Assembly: GCF_009741975.1 (NCBI RefSeq)
Contig: NZ_WPCF01000009.1
Location: forward strand, 1-41,218
Direction of reading: 5' to 3'
DNA: 41,218 nt
DNA from: Halobacterium sp. CBA1126
GTDB lineage: Archaea; Halobacteriota; Halobacteria; Halobacteriales; Halobacteriaceae
Under the pieces are notes generated by a model. It was not told where the DNA came from and did no database searches. It was given only the letters and a program-made list of their open reading frames with translations. Position numbers and translations under genes: made by a program. This document shows positions 10,301 through 16,696 of the stretch, piece after piece. Position 1 is the stretch's first letter. Every line of letters begins with the position of its first letter.

Positions 10301-12782
10301 CGACTACGACCGGTCCGGGGAAGCGGTCGTCGCATCCTTCGACCGGGCTGCCGAGCGAATGATTCCGGTTCGCGTCACGGACGACGACGGTGCAACCGAC
10401 ACGACGACCGTCACCGTCGACGTGAACGCGCCGCCAACGCCCGTGCTTTCGCTCCCCGAGTCCGTGCGTACCAACGACGCGGTCGTGCTGAACGGTACCG
10501 CGAGTACCGACCCGGACGGCGAAATCGTCGACTACGAGTGGCTCGTCGACGGATCGGCGAACCGTGCTGGCGACCGGACAAACATCTCGTTCAGTGACGA
10601 TGGCGTTTACGAAGTGACGCTCGCGGTCACGGATAATGATGGGGCGACTGCAGCCACCACGCAGAACATCACGGTCCGCAACCGCGAGCCGAAACTCTGG
10701 CTCACCCGCCTTTCCCCCGACCAGCTCCCGGTCGAGCAGAACACCACCGTCGAATACGCGACGGACACTCTCGACGACGACGGTCGCGTGGTGAACACGA
10801 CGATTACGTTCACGTCCCCGTCGAACGAGACGCGGACGCTGAACGAATCCGGTGCGTTGCGGGTCGAAGATCTCGGTGAATGGCGCGTCTCCGTGACCGC
10901 AACCGATGACGATGGTGCAAAGACCACGGTCAATCGCACGTTCGACGTGAACGCACCACCGCACGCGAGAATCGACGCGCCACGGACTGCGACTGTGGGG
11001 GAGCCGGTGCAGTTCTACGCCGAGGCGACCGACGACGGAAGTATCCGGAACTACACGTGGGTGTTCGGGAGTACAACCGTCGGCGGCGAGAACGCGACGT
11101 GGACGCCCGAAGCAGTTGGGGAGCAGAACGTGACGCTCGCGGTTACGGACGACGACGGCGCAACGACGACCGTGACCCGCACCCTCGCCGTACACGATCC
11201 ACGCGACGTCGAGATTCTCGGGCCGGCAACTGCCACGACCGGCGAACCCGTCACCTACCGAGCGGACACAATCGGCTTCGGCGGTGACGTTCGGAGTTAC
11301 GCGTGGACCGTCGGAGGCGACACGTACGCCGGTGAGAACGTGACGTGGACGCCCGAAGCAGTCGGGGAGCAGAACGTGACGGTGCGTGCGACTGGGCCCG
11401 ACGGAACAGCGGTGTCAGCGAATCGGACGGTCGTCATCGCCTCAGCGTACGAGCCGGGCCTGTACGTCGACACCGTGCTCGGAGGGCGCGTCCTGTCGGC
11501 CAGCACGTATCCCGACTACGACTACGAGCTCGAGGCGGAGGACCTCACCTACGAGTGGGACCTCGATGGGGACGGTGACTTCGAGCGGGAGGGACGGTCG
11601 TCACGCGACCGGTTTGTCGACGAACCGGGCACGCACGAGATTGGCGTTCGGGTTAACGCCCCGAACATCTCCGCTGCCACCGAACGCGTGACCGTCACAG
11701 TCGATGAGATCGAACCGAACATCACATTCGACTGGTGGCGGAACGACACGGGGGGAACTGTAACGGTGACCGACGATACGGTCCTCGTCGGCGCAGGCGA
11801 ACAAGACTCGGCCGGCGACCGGGCGACGATTCAAGGACTCGACCGAGGGAGTCTTGCGCTCGCCTGGGAGACCTCCCTCTCGTTCCCACCGTACGAAACC
11901 GTCCATCGAGACGATGCGTTGTACGCCATCGGTGAGGGTATTGCTCGAGTCAACGTCGACACCGGGGAAGTCCGGTGGACGTTGTCGGCAATTGAGCATC
12001 CGGAGGTGACCGTCGCAGAGGACACGGTGTATGCGTCCAGTGACCGAACCGTCATCGCACTGAACGCGACGACGGGAGCCACGCGATGGACCAAAACCGC
12101 CGACGACGATGTCTACGGGACCGTCGCGGACGACGACGTAGTGGTGACTGATAGCCAGTCGTCGGTTGTCGCCCGCGATGCTGACACGGGGGCGGTACGG
12201 TGGAACGTCACGCGTGCGGACGCTCCCGGCGTTGAAGGCGTCCTTGACGGACGCGTTCTCCTAGTTGAGGACGGGAACGTGACTGCCCGCGACGCCACGA
12301 CGGGTGACGTGGTGTGGGCCCAGCCGTTGCCCGCAACCGAGACGTACGAGATTGAGGTCTCCGTTGCCGGCGGCGTGGTCTACGCTGTTAGTAACGGCCC
12401 GTCGGCCAAGTCGCTCACCGCAATCGCGGCCGATGGGGAGCGGCTCTGGAGGACTCAGAGAGCTGTTGAAACGCGGATTCGTGTCCATGGCGACACGGTG
12501 TACGCGGCATCTAACGATGAGGTCACCGCGCTCGACCGGAGCGACGGAACGGTGACGTGGAACCGCTCAGTCAGCCTTGACTATCCCACCGTGGAGTGGG
12601 TTGACGACGAACGCGTCATCGTCGACGGCGACGGGAATCTCACGGCGTTTGATGCGGCAACCGGAGCTCCCACGTGGAGTGCCGAGACAGGGTACATCGC
12701 CTACTCTAGCGACTACACCAACGGCACGCTGTACGTCGGTACCGCCGGCGGTGTCTACGCGGTCCCCCTCAAGGACGCCTGA
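4380..12782 (+). CDS. Giant secreted multidomain PKD/PQQ-propeller surface protein
   Basis: An unbroken frame of 2,800 residues from GTG 4380; an in-frame TTG at 4359 would add seven residues. The N-terminus SRRRRIAALLLAAAVVSA is a Sec-type signal. In order by position: a DUF1102-like beta domain (about 4470-4890; DDAAFLALEP, VFTVTNQGTQEVSV); a PGF-pre-PGF-like domain (about 4970-5430; LLRYDATNATWET, DSLSLFAVVEA); a charged helical region (about 5510-6110); Ig/FN3-like beta repeats (about 6540-7730; YRVRVGDGSWSAW); a beta domain (about 7740-8090); about 14 PKD domains (8090-11715; YRWDIDEDGD, VYEVAVTVVDDDGAT, NAPP/NRPP boundaries); and a PQQ-type propeller (about 11720-12780; ALNATTGATRW, ARDATTGDVVWAQ). 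Asn-X-Ser/Thr sites are abundant. There is no PGF-CTERM tail or C-terminal membrane segment, so it may be released or held by other proteins. PKD and PQQ domains usually mediate adhesion or scaffolding; no catalytic motif is seen, so a structural or adhesive role is inference. Confidence 0.88.
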   Translation: MSRRRRIAALLLAAAVVSASIPLMGAFTSTAAERSVSVAVANDDAAFLALEPSEGPNGVYATQSGGMLELQFDGSSTAADGLNPDATTYAADVFTVTNQGTQEVSVTVAAPAEGISFYASEGGSEQRLGGDAGGVQVGVGEQVNVSVELDTTNESAIEAVDSITIAANATTTGGPTEPSDGAGGGTVEMNVSGDVVRASGAAFPGQSIPLDLGKLPDAQQDDISVTSAAINYTAGTTVDTTVSVVDAGMGESPPTSTPLPEDTSALTYLNVSHPETPAAAIGEASFQFTLPAGDASSGSVDLLRYDATNATWETTSTRISFVENTSDGDVYEARTDSLSLFAVVEAVRGQIVQTNGTASVVDASLITDPNSTYPVFAYETYRTQSLNASFWEQDATADADDAASVIREKLRINLKQAAKDTAISKFVSYVDGVLKTTLGLSGIGTLLTAIDVTLSSAEFASSLGPAIQKQAVAVHVDPGTPSYHDLRGNLEALEENSAAYENADTEREQDALLEERASLLRDTYQLLPTYLNDVHEDVVEDTAGGEDPRAYKQIRSNVESLRLLLKADYEETTRERYDAPRRSLAQGTSMPTHGWVAFGSAEVYDTMDHPDDYVVLRLNASAAAATETDVSISVTGADADALDATLVSERPDTPRAANGRTLTVDGLSEVDTVIENPAATSYLVIEPGSTTGPVRVVADAGSTPVSLSVAERAGPDIQRPHADLVTSPDPVRLRDGDVVYASEGGDTDLVWSLWDDKTPTDELDYRLRVAGGSGFSDWTAWRSTPADGRVTPNLTYDEGLTRVQLQVRDGVGRTTTRNADVVVTAGPPQTTLAAPSAGDPETGKVFVRVLPDRRVERIDVQYRVNESAPWRNLRTVTDTAGFESVTPPPVGTVDVRARAVSLANETGDWARESLTYDPSGPADTTPPDVELASAPAVVPTRIDGAVVERRVVSAESATVSWSATDGGTPDSELAYRVRVGDGSWSAWNDSGGGLVSVEPTISADGTTVRVEVRDSAGNVASRSVTLFRDTDRPTVDVAVTADVTGAVVNPSADEPVSSVELQYRAVDEESWTDWRALGSTTPTDVHLGAAGKFELRARGVDTAGNVGPWTEPVAFRSLPAERSTPISDGSERLSDGGEIEYDVPNASEVGEGAARGYLMYNALVDQIDGELLLDVYMVARDGSEVQVDEIALTEEGNQTVAADLPANFTTADKLRVEARGDGSVVLASLRAIGAEPDVPPLTAAPANATVGADVVLATDGGEQNDSYVDSYEWDIDGDGSYERITDEPTTTVVYNQSLTVNTTLRVTDIFGASVMRSARVRVNAPPSATVDGATTVRTGVDASFDATGSSDTDGTVTAYRWDIDEDGDVERNGATTSVAFEDDGVYEVAVTVVDDDGATDTTTTNVTVRNRPPEAAAGINESEPLVEAPVTFDATDSGDTDGTVTTVEWDVDADGVFEREGATIRRAFSDPGTRTVTARVTDDDGATNETTVTVDVNAPPTASVAVPSSVYTQETLAVDGTDSSDPDGEVIDYDWSIEGASAAGPNGSVSFSDDGVYEVSLTVTDDAGATDTATANVTVLNRPPVSVGIVETATPVVGELVAFNAAGSFDRDGVVDSYEWDVDGDGEVEANSATASTIYDTYGTQTATVTAVDDDGAGNETAVTFYVNAPPQPVVNATDPAYTGEPISLAGTASTDPDGTITTYRWDIDADGSVEQTNSTTAVSFTDDGTYPVKLTVVDDNGTARATTTNVTVLNRPPAASATANESNPTVGTPVAFEATGSRDPDGTIASYQWDVDADGTFEREGATIRRAFNESGLRTVTARVTDDDGATNETTVTVDVNAPPIAVINGTEPVYTGERVPVDATPSADPDGAIERYEWDVDGDGGAEQTGVNGSVSFEDDGVYELALTVVDDDGAADTTTANVTVRNRPPEAAAGVNESDPLIGAPVALDAADSLDPDGDVATFEWDLDNDSDYDRSGEAVVASFDRAAERMIPVRVTDDDGATDTTTVTVDVNAPPTPVLSLPESVRTNDAVVLNGTASTDPDGEIVDYEWLVDGSANRAGDRTNISFSDDGVYEVTLAVTDNDGATAATTQNITVRNREPKLWLTRLSPDQLPVEQNTTVEYATDTLDDDGRVVNTTITFTSPSNETRTLNESGALRVEDLGEWRVSVTATDDDGAKTTVNRTFDVNAPPHARIDAPRTATVGEPVQFYAEATDDGSIRNYTWVFGSTTVGGENATWTPEAVGEQNVTLAVTDDDGATTTVTRTLAVHDPRDVEILGPATATTGEPVTYRADTIGFGGDVRSYAWTVGGDTYAGENVTWTPEAVGEQNVTVRATGPDGTAVSANRTVVIASAYEPGLYVDTVLGGRVLSASTYPDYDYELEAEDLTYEWDLDGDGDFEREGRSSRDRFVDEPGTHEIGVRVNAPNISAATERVTVTVDEIEPNITFDWWRNDTGGTVTVTDDTVLVGAGEQDSAGDRATIQGLDRGSLALAWETSLSFPPYETVHRDDALYAIGEGIARVNVDTGEVRWTLSAIEHPEVTVAEDTVYASSDRTVIALNATTGATRWTKTADDDVYGTVADDDVVVTDSQSSVVARDADTGAVRWNVTRADAPGVEGVLDGRVLLVEDGNVTARDATTGDVVWAQPLPATETYEIEVSVAGGVVYAVSNGPSAKSLTAIAADGERLWRTQRAVETRIRVHGDTVYAASNDEVTALDRSDGTVTWNRSVSLDYPTVEWVDDERVIVDGDGNLTAFDAATGAPTWSAETGYIAYSSDYTNGTLYVGTAGGVYAVPLKDA
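8090..11715 (+). repeat. Tandem PKD-domain array with alternating unit types
   Basis: About 14 PKD units of 80-90 residues (255-270 bp) lie in the giant gene. The inter-unit boundary alternates NAPP, NRPP, NAPP, NRPP through about ten units (boundaries near 8346, 8609, 8869, 9119, 9382, 9642, 9903, 10164, 10426, 10678 as NREP, and 10953), so the array grew by duplicating a two-domain block. A 20-bp identical stretch (GAAGGCGCGACGATACGGCG) occurs at 8757 and again at 9792. A long near-identical patch encoding DDDGATNETTVTVDVNAPP occurs near 8823 and 9858. Both recur at about 1,035 bp, which is four PKD domains. Confidence 0.8.
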
Positions 12783-12923
12783 CACCCTGCTACAGTTCTC
12801 AGTACGCCGCCATCCGTCTGAGGACACAGCCATCTAGAAGCTGGTGGCTAGTTGCCGATTGACGAGTTACTGAATTGCGTCGGAGTGGTGGTTGGTTCTG
12901 GCGTTCGTGGGCGGTCCGAATTC

Positions 12924-12930
12924 CTTTACG
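12924..12930 (+). promoter_or_regulatory. TATA-like box of the TRAM gene
   Basis: CTTTACG sits 24-30 nt before the ATG at 12954. That is the spacing expected for a leaderless haloarchaeal transcript and supports that start over an upstream in-frame one at 12852. Confidence 0.5.
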
Positions 12931-12953
12931 TGGACGCGTCGTACGTGTGGGTA

Positions 12954-13382
12954 ATGTCGGAAATTCCTGACTCGTTGCGGCTTCTGTATGAGGCGTCGTT
13001 GGAGAAGCGCGGAGACCAGTACGCGATTACGATTCCCGAAGAGGTCGTGGAGGGGAGTTCGCTCACTCCGAACGACGTGTACCGGGTGGCGTTGCTGTCA
13101 GCGGGGAACGACGAGCCGTCCGGAACGAGCGGTGGCGAGGCGGCGGAGTCAGGTTCGGAGGATGACGGTGGGTATGCGAGTCCGCCGGTGGAGGAGGGCG
13201 AGGTTCGGTCGGTGACGATCGATACGCTCGGCGATCAGGGCGACGGGATTGCGAAGGTCGAGCGCGGATTCATCGTCATCGTGCCGGGTCTGAAGCCCGG
13301 GGATGCCGCTGAGGTGGAGATTACTGACGTGAAAGACTCCGTGGCGTTTGCCGAACCCGTAACCAAACCCCAAGTCAGGTAA
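12954..13382 (+). CDS. TRAM-domain protein
   Basis: A 142-residue acidic protein. Its N-terminal part (MSEIPDSLRLLYEASLEKRG, then YAITIPEEVVEGSSLTPNDV) resembles the lead-in of haloarchaeal TRAM proteins. After a disordered Ser/Gly/Glu-rich linker (about residues 50-80) the C-terminal 60 residues form a TRAM domain: VRSVTIDTLGDQGDGIAKVE, GFIVIVPGLKPGDAAEVEI, VAFAEPV. TRAM is a small beta-barrel that binds RNA. Stand-alone haloarchaeal TRAM proteins are thought to act as RNA chaperones or tRNA-related factors, but the target here is unknown. The start at ATG 12954 is preferred because of the TATA-like box; the upstream extension has no family similarity. It lies 171 nt after the giant gene and seems to be its own unit. 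Confidence 0.88.
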   Translation: MSEIPDSLRLLYEASLEKRGDQYAITIPEEVVEGSSLTPNDVYRVALLSAGNDEPSGTSGGEAAESGSEDDGGYASPPVEEGEVRSVTIDTLGDQGDGIAKVERGFIVIVPGLKPGDAAEVEITDVKDSVAFAEPVTKPQVR

Positions 13383-13414
13383 CCGACTCGGGCCCGCTGG
13401 TCGCGTCTCACAGG

Positions 13415-14926
13415 TCAGTTCGCGTCACTTTTCGACAAACCGGTGTCCGAGAGAACCGCCCGTCGCGCGTATTCCCAGACGGCGGTGTACGCGAGGAACG
13501 CAGCCACGAAAACGCCCGCGCCGAGCGCAAACGGGCCGAGAGATGGGAGTGCGTTAATGGTACTGAATGCCCCGACGAGTGCGGCTGCTCCGCTCAACCC
13601 ACCGGTGAGTGCGACCGACGTGAGTCGTGCTGTCTGATTTTCGACGAGTCGCCGCCAACCGTGATACGCAACGCCGAGGACGGTGAGTCCCCCGAGTACC
13701 ACCGCAACCGTCGCTAGTCGGGGGACGACGAGACCCGCGAGAACGGTGACGAACCCGCCGATGGCGAAGCCGTTGACGGTCTGTGCGAGCATCCTCACCA
13801 TACCAAGCCCCGGAAGGGTCGTGGCATCGGCGTCCGGCGGCTGGTCGCCGGTCTGCGGTGGCTCGTTGCTGGGAGTGTGGGTGACGCGTTGGCCGACGTG
13901 GACGTAGCGACCGGGGCCCGTCGTGGGCTCGTGCCAGTCGGCGGTTTCGGTGACGTCGACGCCGGGTGTGTCGACGGTGGTGTCGTCGAATCGGACGGGG
14001 AACCCGGCGGCGAGTTCGAACGTGGGGTGGTCCTGGACCTGGAAGTGGAGGTGTGGTTCCGAGGAGTTGCCGGAGTGCCCGCAGCGGGCGAGTTGCTCGC
14101 CGCGCGTGACGTAGTCTCCTGGGCCCACATCGATGCTGCCGGGGATGAGGTGGACGAGGGTGCTGTACTCCTCGGGTGCGTGCCGGATGGTGACTGCGTT
14201 GCCGGTGACACTGCGTTTGAGCGGGTGTGAGAACCCGCCGGCGCGCCCGAGTTCAGGGTCGCCATCGTGGACGTCGACGACGCGGCCGTCGGCTGGTGCG
14301 ACGACCGGTTCGCCGTAGCAGTAGTAGTTCTCGACACTCGTGTCCGTTCCCTGCGGGCGGGTGCGGCCGTCGTCGTCGGTGATGACGAAATCGTAGGCGT
14401 ACCGCTGGGTCGCCGGGAACCACGAGTGCGAATACGCCTTGATGGGACTGCCGTTGACGACCGTCCACGTGCCCGCCACGGGCAGCCGGTACGTCGTGGA
14501 CTGCGTGTGCGTGTCTGGAGCGGGGAGCGAGCCGCGGTGTCTGAGAACGGCGGTGAGACTTCCCAGCAGTTGCATCACATCTTGCCGCCCGAGCAACGGA
14601 TTGAGCACCGAGAGCGGGACGCCGAGGAGGAAAGCGAACAGGCTACGCCACCCGTCGTCCATCGCCAGCCAGTCGCGCGGGTCCGGAGCAGCGGTCTCGT
14701 AGCCGAGCGCCTGCTTGAGCGAGTGGACCAGCAGCGAGGCGAGCGGCCACAGCAGGAACAGCCAGAAGACGTGGAACAGTTGTAGAATCTCGAGCTCCGG
14801 GACGAGATTCCCGACGACGCCAACGAACCCCAACAGCGACAGCGAAACTGGATTGATGGCGGTGAGTCGTTCCCGCACTTGCGCTCTGAACGACTCGTCG
14901 GCAGTGTCCGCTGGCGAGTCCGTCAT
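13415..14926 (-). CDS. Membrane protein with M23/LytM-type peptidase domain
   Basis: A 503-residue protein from ATG 14926 (MTDSPADTADESF). Two or three hydrophobic segments lie in the first 110 residues (LLGFVGVVGNLV; LFHVFWLFLLWPLASLLVHSL; FAFLLGVPLSVLNPLL), a soluble core spans about residues 150-315, and four or five hydrophobic segments close the C-terminus. The core is a LytM/duplicated-hybrid fold: RYAYDF, a PVVAPADGRVV strand pair, GNAVTIRHAPEEYSTLVHL, GDYVTRGEQLARCGHSGNS, and EPHLHFQVQD with the HxH metal motif. The usual HxxxD first metal site reads RYAYD, so the Asp is present but the His position is Arg. Archaea lack murein, so the natural substrate is not peptidoglycan; a role in envelope protein turnover, or a non-enzymatic role, is possible. 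A TATA-like box before 14926 fixes the start. Confidence 0.85.
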   Translation of the reverse strand: MTDSPADTADESFRAQVRERLTAINPVSLSLLGFVGVVGNLVPELEILQLFHVFWLFLLWPLASLLVHSLKQALGYETAAPDPRDWLAMDDGWRSLFAFLLGVPLSVLNPLLGRQDVMQLLGSLTAVLRHRGSLPAPDTHTQSTTYRLPVAGTWTVVNGSPIKAYSHSWFPATQRYAYDFVITDDDGRTRPQGTDTSVENYYCYGEPVVAPADGRVVDVHDGDPELGRAGGFSHPLKRSVTGNAVTIRHAPEEYSTLVHLIPGSIDVGPGDYVTRGEQLARCGHSGNSSEPHLHFQVQDHPTFELAAGFPVRFDDTTVDTPGVDVTETADWHEPTTGPGRYVHVGQRVTHTPSNEPPQTGDQPPDADATTLPGLGMVRMLAQTVNGFAIGGFVTVLAGLVVPRLATVAVVLGGLTVLGVAYHGWRRLVENQTARLTSVALTGGLSGAAALVGAFSTINALPSLGPFALGAGVFVAAFLAYTAVWEYARRAVLSDTGLSKSDAN

Positions 14927-14950
14927 CACGCTGGGAATCGACTGGTTGGA

Positions 14951-14957
14951 CTGTAAG
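14951..14957 (-). promoter_or_regulatory. TATA-like box of the M23 gene
   Basis: On the minus strand CTTACAG lies 25-31 nt upstream of ATG 14926. This spacing supports leaderless initiation there rather than at the in-frame upstream start at 14992. Confidence 0.5.
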
Positions 14958-15052
14958 CGTTCCGTGCGTAACCTCGGACGAGCGCTCGGCACGACGTCGC
15001 GGTGGACTGGTGGGAGTAGGCTGAAGTGCGTCCGGTGGGAGGTGAGGGGTGT

Positions 15053-15280
15053 ATGGGGCGTGACTTGTCGTTCGGCAGTTTCCTGAGGGATTTAGGACTG
15101 CGGCTCGGCGCGGCAGCTGTCGTTCTCGGGGTCTTCGTCGGTCTCGGCTACGTCAACCGAACGAATCTGTTCGGGCTGTCGAGGCTCCTCGGCAGCCAAG
15201 TCGTGTTCTTCGCTGTCGCATTCCTCGTAATCGGACTGGTCTCTATCTGCTGGATTGTCTTCCAGCAATCGAGAGAGTGA
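15053..15280 (+). CDS. Small two-helix membrane protein
   Basis: A 75-residue protein from ATG 15053 (MGRDLSFGSFLRDLGLRLGA). Two hydrophobic segments, AAAVVLGVFVGLGYV and VVFFAVAFLVIGLVSICWIVF, flank a short loop, and a charged QQSRE tail follows. I recognise no family. It lies 126 nt from the divergent M23 gene, so the two may share a control region. An in-frame GTG at 15026 would add nine residues with no membrane or signal character, so the ATG is preferred. Compact hydrophobic proteins of this type are common in haloarchaea and mostly uncharacterised. Confidence 0.6.
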   Translation: MGRDLSFGSFLRDLGLRLGAAAVVLGVFVGLGYVNRTNLFGLSRLLGSQVVFFAVAFLVIGLVSICWIVFQQSRE

Positions 15281-15499
15281 CGACACACCACCGGCGGGAG
15301 GGCCGAACCGCGGGTCGGCGCTCGGAGTAGCAAACTCTGTGGTGCCCGCTTCTCGAGTGGGGTTCGTCGAAATCCTCATCCAACACTGGCTGTACGACTG
15401 CGCATGGAGCTGGGTTCGACTGGTGGTGAGCGGCTCGTCGCCGGCGCCCTCGCGTGTGGTCCAGCACCCGCGACGGCGTCGCGCTCGATGACCGGCAGC

Positions 15500-15750
15500 C
15501 CGTCGGTTTCGATCCCGCCACGACCGTCTCGGTGAGCCGCTTGGACGACGAGTACGACGGCTACGTCCTGATCGAGGTCGACCCGCGGCTGTTGAACTGG
15601 CTGCTCAGGGGCTCCGAACACGCTCACTGGAGCGACGCCAAAATCGGCTCCCACCTCGCATCGCCAAGCAACCGGACATCTACGAGCGCCAGCTCTACAA
15701 CTGCCTCGGATCGTTCCACGCCTGGCGGCGAGCGACTCTCTGTCGGTCGC
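15500..15750 (+). pseudogene. 3' remnant of an unidentified gene (possibly MBL-fold)
   Basis: An acidic, protein-like stretch DEYDGYVLIEVDPRLLNWLL then GSEHAHWSDAKIGSHL runs in one frame to about 15655. The sequence then continues sensibly one frame over as IAKQPDIYERQLYNCLGSFH, so one base has been lost near 15658-15662. The HAHWSDAKIGSHL motif reminds me of the C-terminal end of some MBL-fold metallohydrolases, but I cannot confirm this. There is no credible start or N-terminal domain upstream, so this is a decayed 3' fragment. It abuts the FAD-oxidoreductase remnant. Confidence 0.45.
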
Positions 15751-15760
15751 TTCGAGACGT

Positions 15761-15961
15761 AGGGAAACCGAGCGTGAACTGCGCAGCGTCGGCGGCGAGG
15801 GCGCCTACGCCGGGTTCACTGGCGTCGACGAACAGCCCTGGGAGGACTGGACCGACCAAGTCTACGGGTCGAGTTACGACCGGCTCGCCGACGTGAAGAA
15901 CCAGTACGACCCCGAGAACGTGTTCCAGCAGAACGTCAACATCGACCCACGCGACGCCTAA
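15761..15961 (+). pseudogene. 3' remnant of FAD-linked oxidoreductase (BBE domain)
   Basis: The frame ending at TAA 15959-15961 encodes GGEGAYAGFTGVDEQPWEDW, then SSYDRLADVKNQYDPENVFQ and QNVNIDP. This is the typical C-terminal end (berberine-bridge-enzyme, BBE, region) of FAD-binding-4 family oxidoreductases, which normally close with YDRL..VK..YDPENVF..NQNI.P. Only about the last 65 residues remain of a family of about 450; the FAD-binding domain is absent upstream. It is a gene fragment without function and a sign of past deletion or rearrangement. Confidence 0.75.
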
Positions 15962-16103
15962 CCGGTGCCGAGACCGGCCACAATTCGAGGCGCGCGGGGG
16001 CGAGACGGACGGGGTTGGAATTGCCCCCGTCGCGGGTGAGGGTTGAGGTGCTTGCGGAGCGCGGGTATTACCCGTGTGGCGACGAATCACCGAGTGTCTG
16101 CAG

Positions 16104-16541
16104 ATGGACCACGAGGACTCCTCGCACTCCGACCGAGACACCGAGCCGGAGCTACCATCGATGCCGTGTGACGCGTGTGAGGTCGCTCTCCAATCCCCGG
16201 AACGGCACGCGCTGTCCTTTCTGCTGCTCGACGAGCTGACAGCCCCGATGCTTGGATGTGACGACCACCTCCAGCGGTTCGCGTCGATCTGTGGCTACAC
16301 GACTGCGGAGACCGCTGAACTGCTCGACCATCGACCCGCTGGAGGTGTTCACTGTCCCAGTTGTGGTCTCGCAGCGAACACGCCACACCAGGCGCTCGTG
16401 CCGGTCGAAGACGGTGCTGTCGCGGTTCTTGCGTGCCCGGAGCATCAATCCGAACTCATCACGCGATTCCAGACCGGACTCGACGCCAGACACCAAATCA
16501 CAACCCAGCTCGAGACAGCAGAATCCCACGACGTGCTGTAG
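16104..16541 (+). CDS. Cysteine-pair (zinc-ribbon-like) haloarchaeal protein
   Basis: A 145-residue protein from ATG 16104 (MDHEDSSHSDRDTEPELPSM). Two Cys pairs (MPCDACEVAL near residue 22 and GVHCPSCGLA near residue 88) plus later Cys and His residues (GCDDHLQRF, LACPEHQ) suggest two zinc-binding sites in a duplicated CxxC...C...H layout. I recognise no named family. An in-frame upstream ATG at 16074 would add ten residues; 16104 is preferred because the acidic N-terminus starts there. Its neighbours are a graveyard of gene fragments upstream and an acyl-CoA ligase downstream, so context gives no function. Confidence 0.6.
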   Translation: MDHEDSSHSDRDTEPELPSMPCDACEVALQSPERHALSFLLLDELTAPMLGCDDHLQRFASICGYTTAETAELLDHRPAGGVHCPSCGLAANTPHQALVPVEDGAVAVLACPEHQSELITRFQTGLDARHQITTQLETAESHDVL

Positions 16542-16696
16542 CGTGGCGATGCCCGCTTGCTGGGTGCTACTGCAGCTGTTCTGCGGTATCTGGGGAAGAC
16601 GCCGGGTAGTCGTTTCTGTCTCCGTTCTGCGTGTTTCGGATGGTTTTTCGTGACAAAGTTTACTATCTCGACGTTCGATTAGCCGGGTACCTGCTC

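Noticed and set aside
8090-11715. CRISPR-like or satellite repeats
   Set aside because: The periodicity comes from protein-coding PKD domains with diverged codons, not from identical short repeats with spacers.
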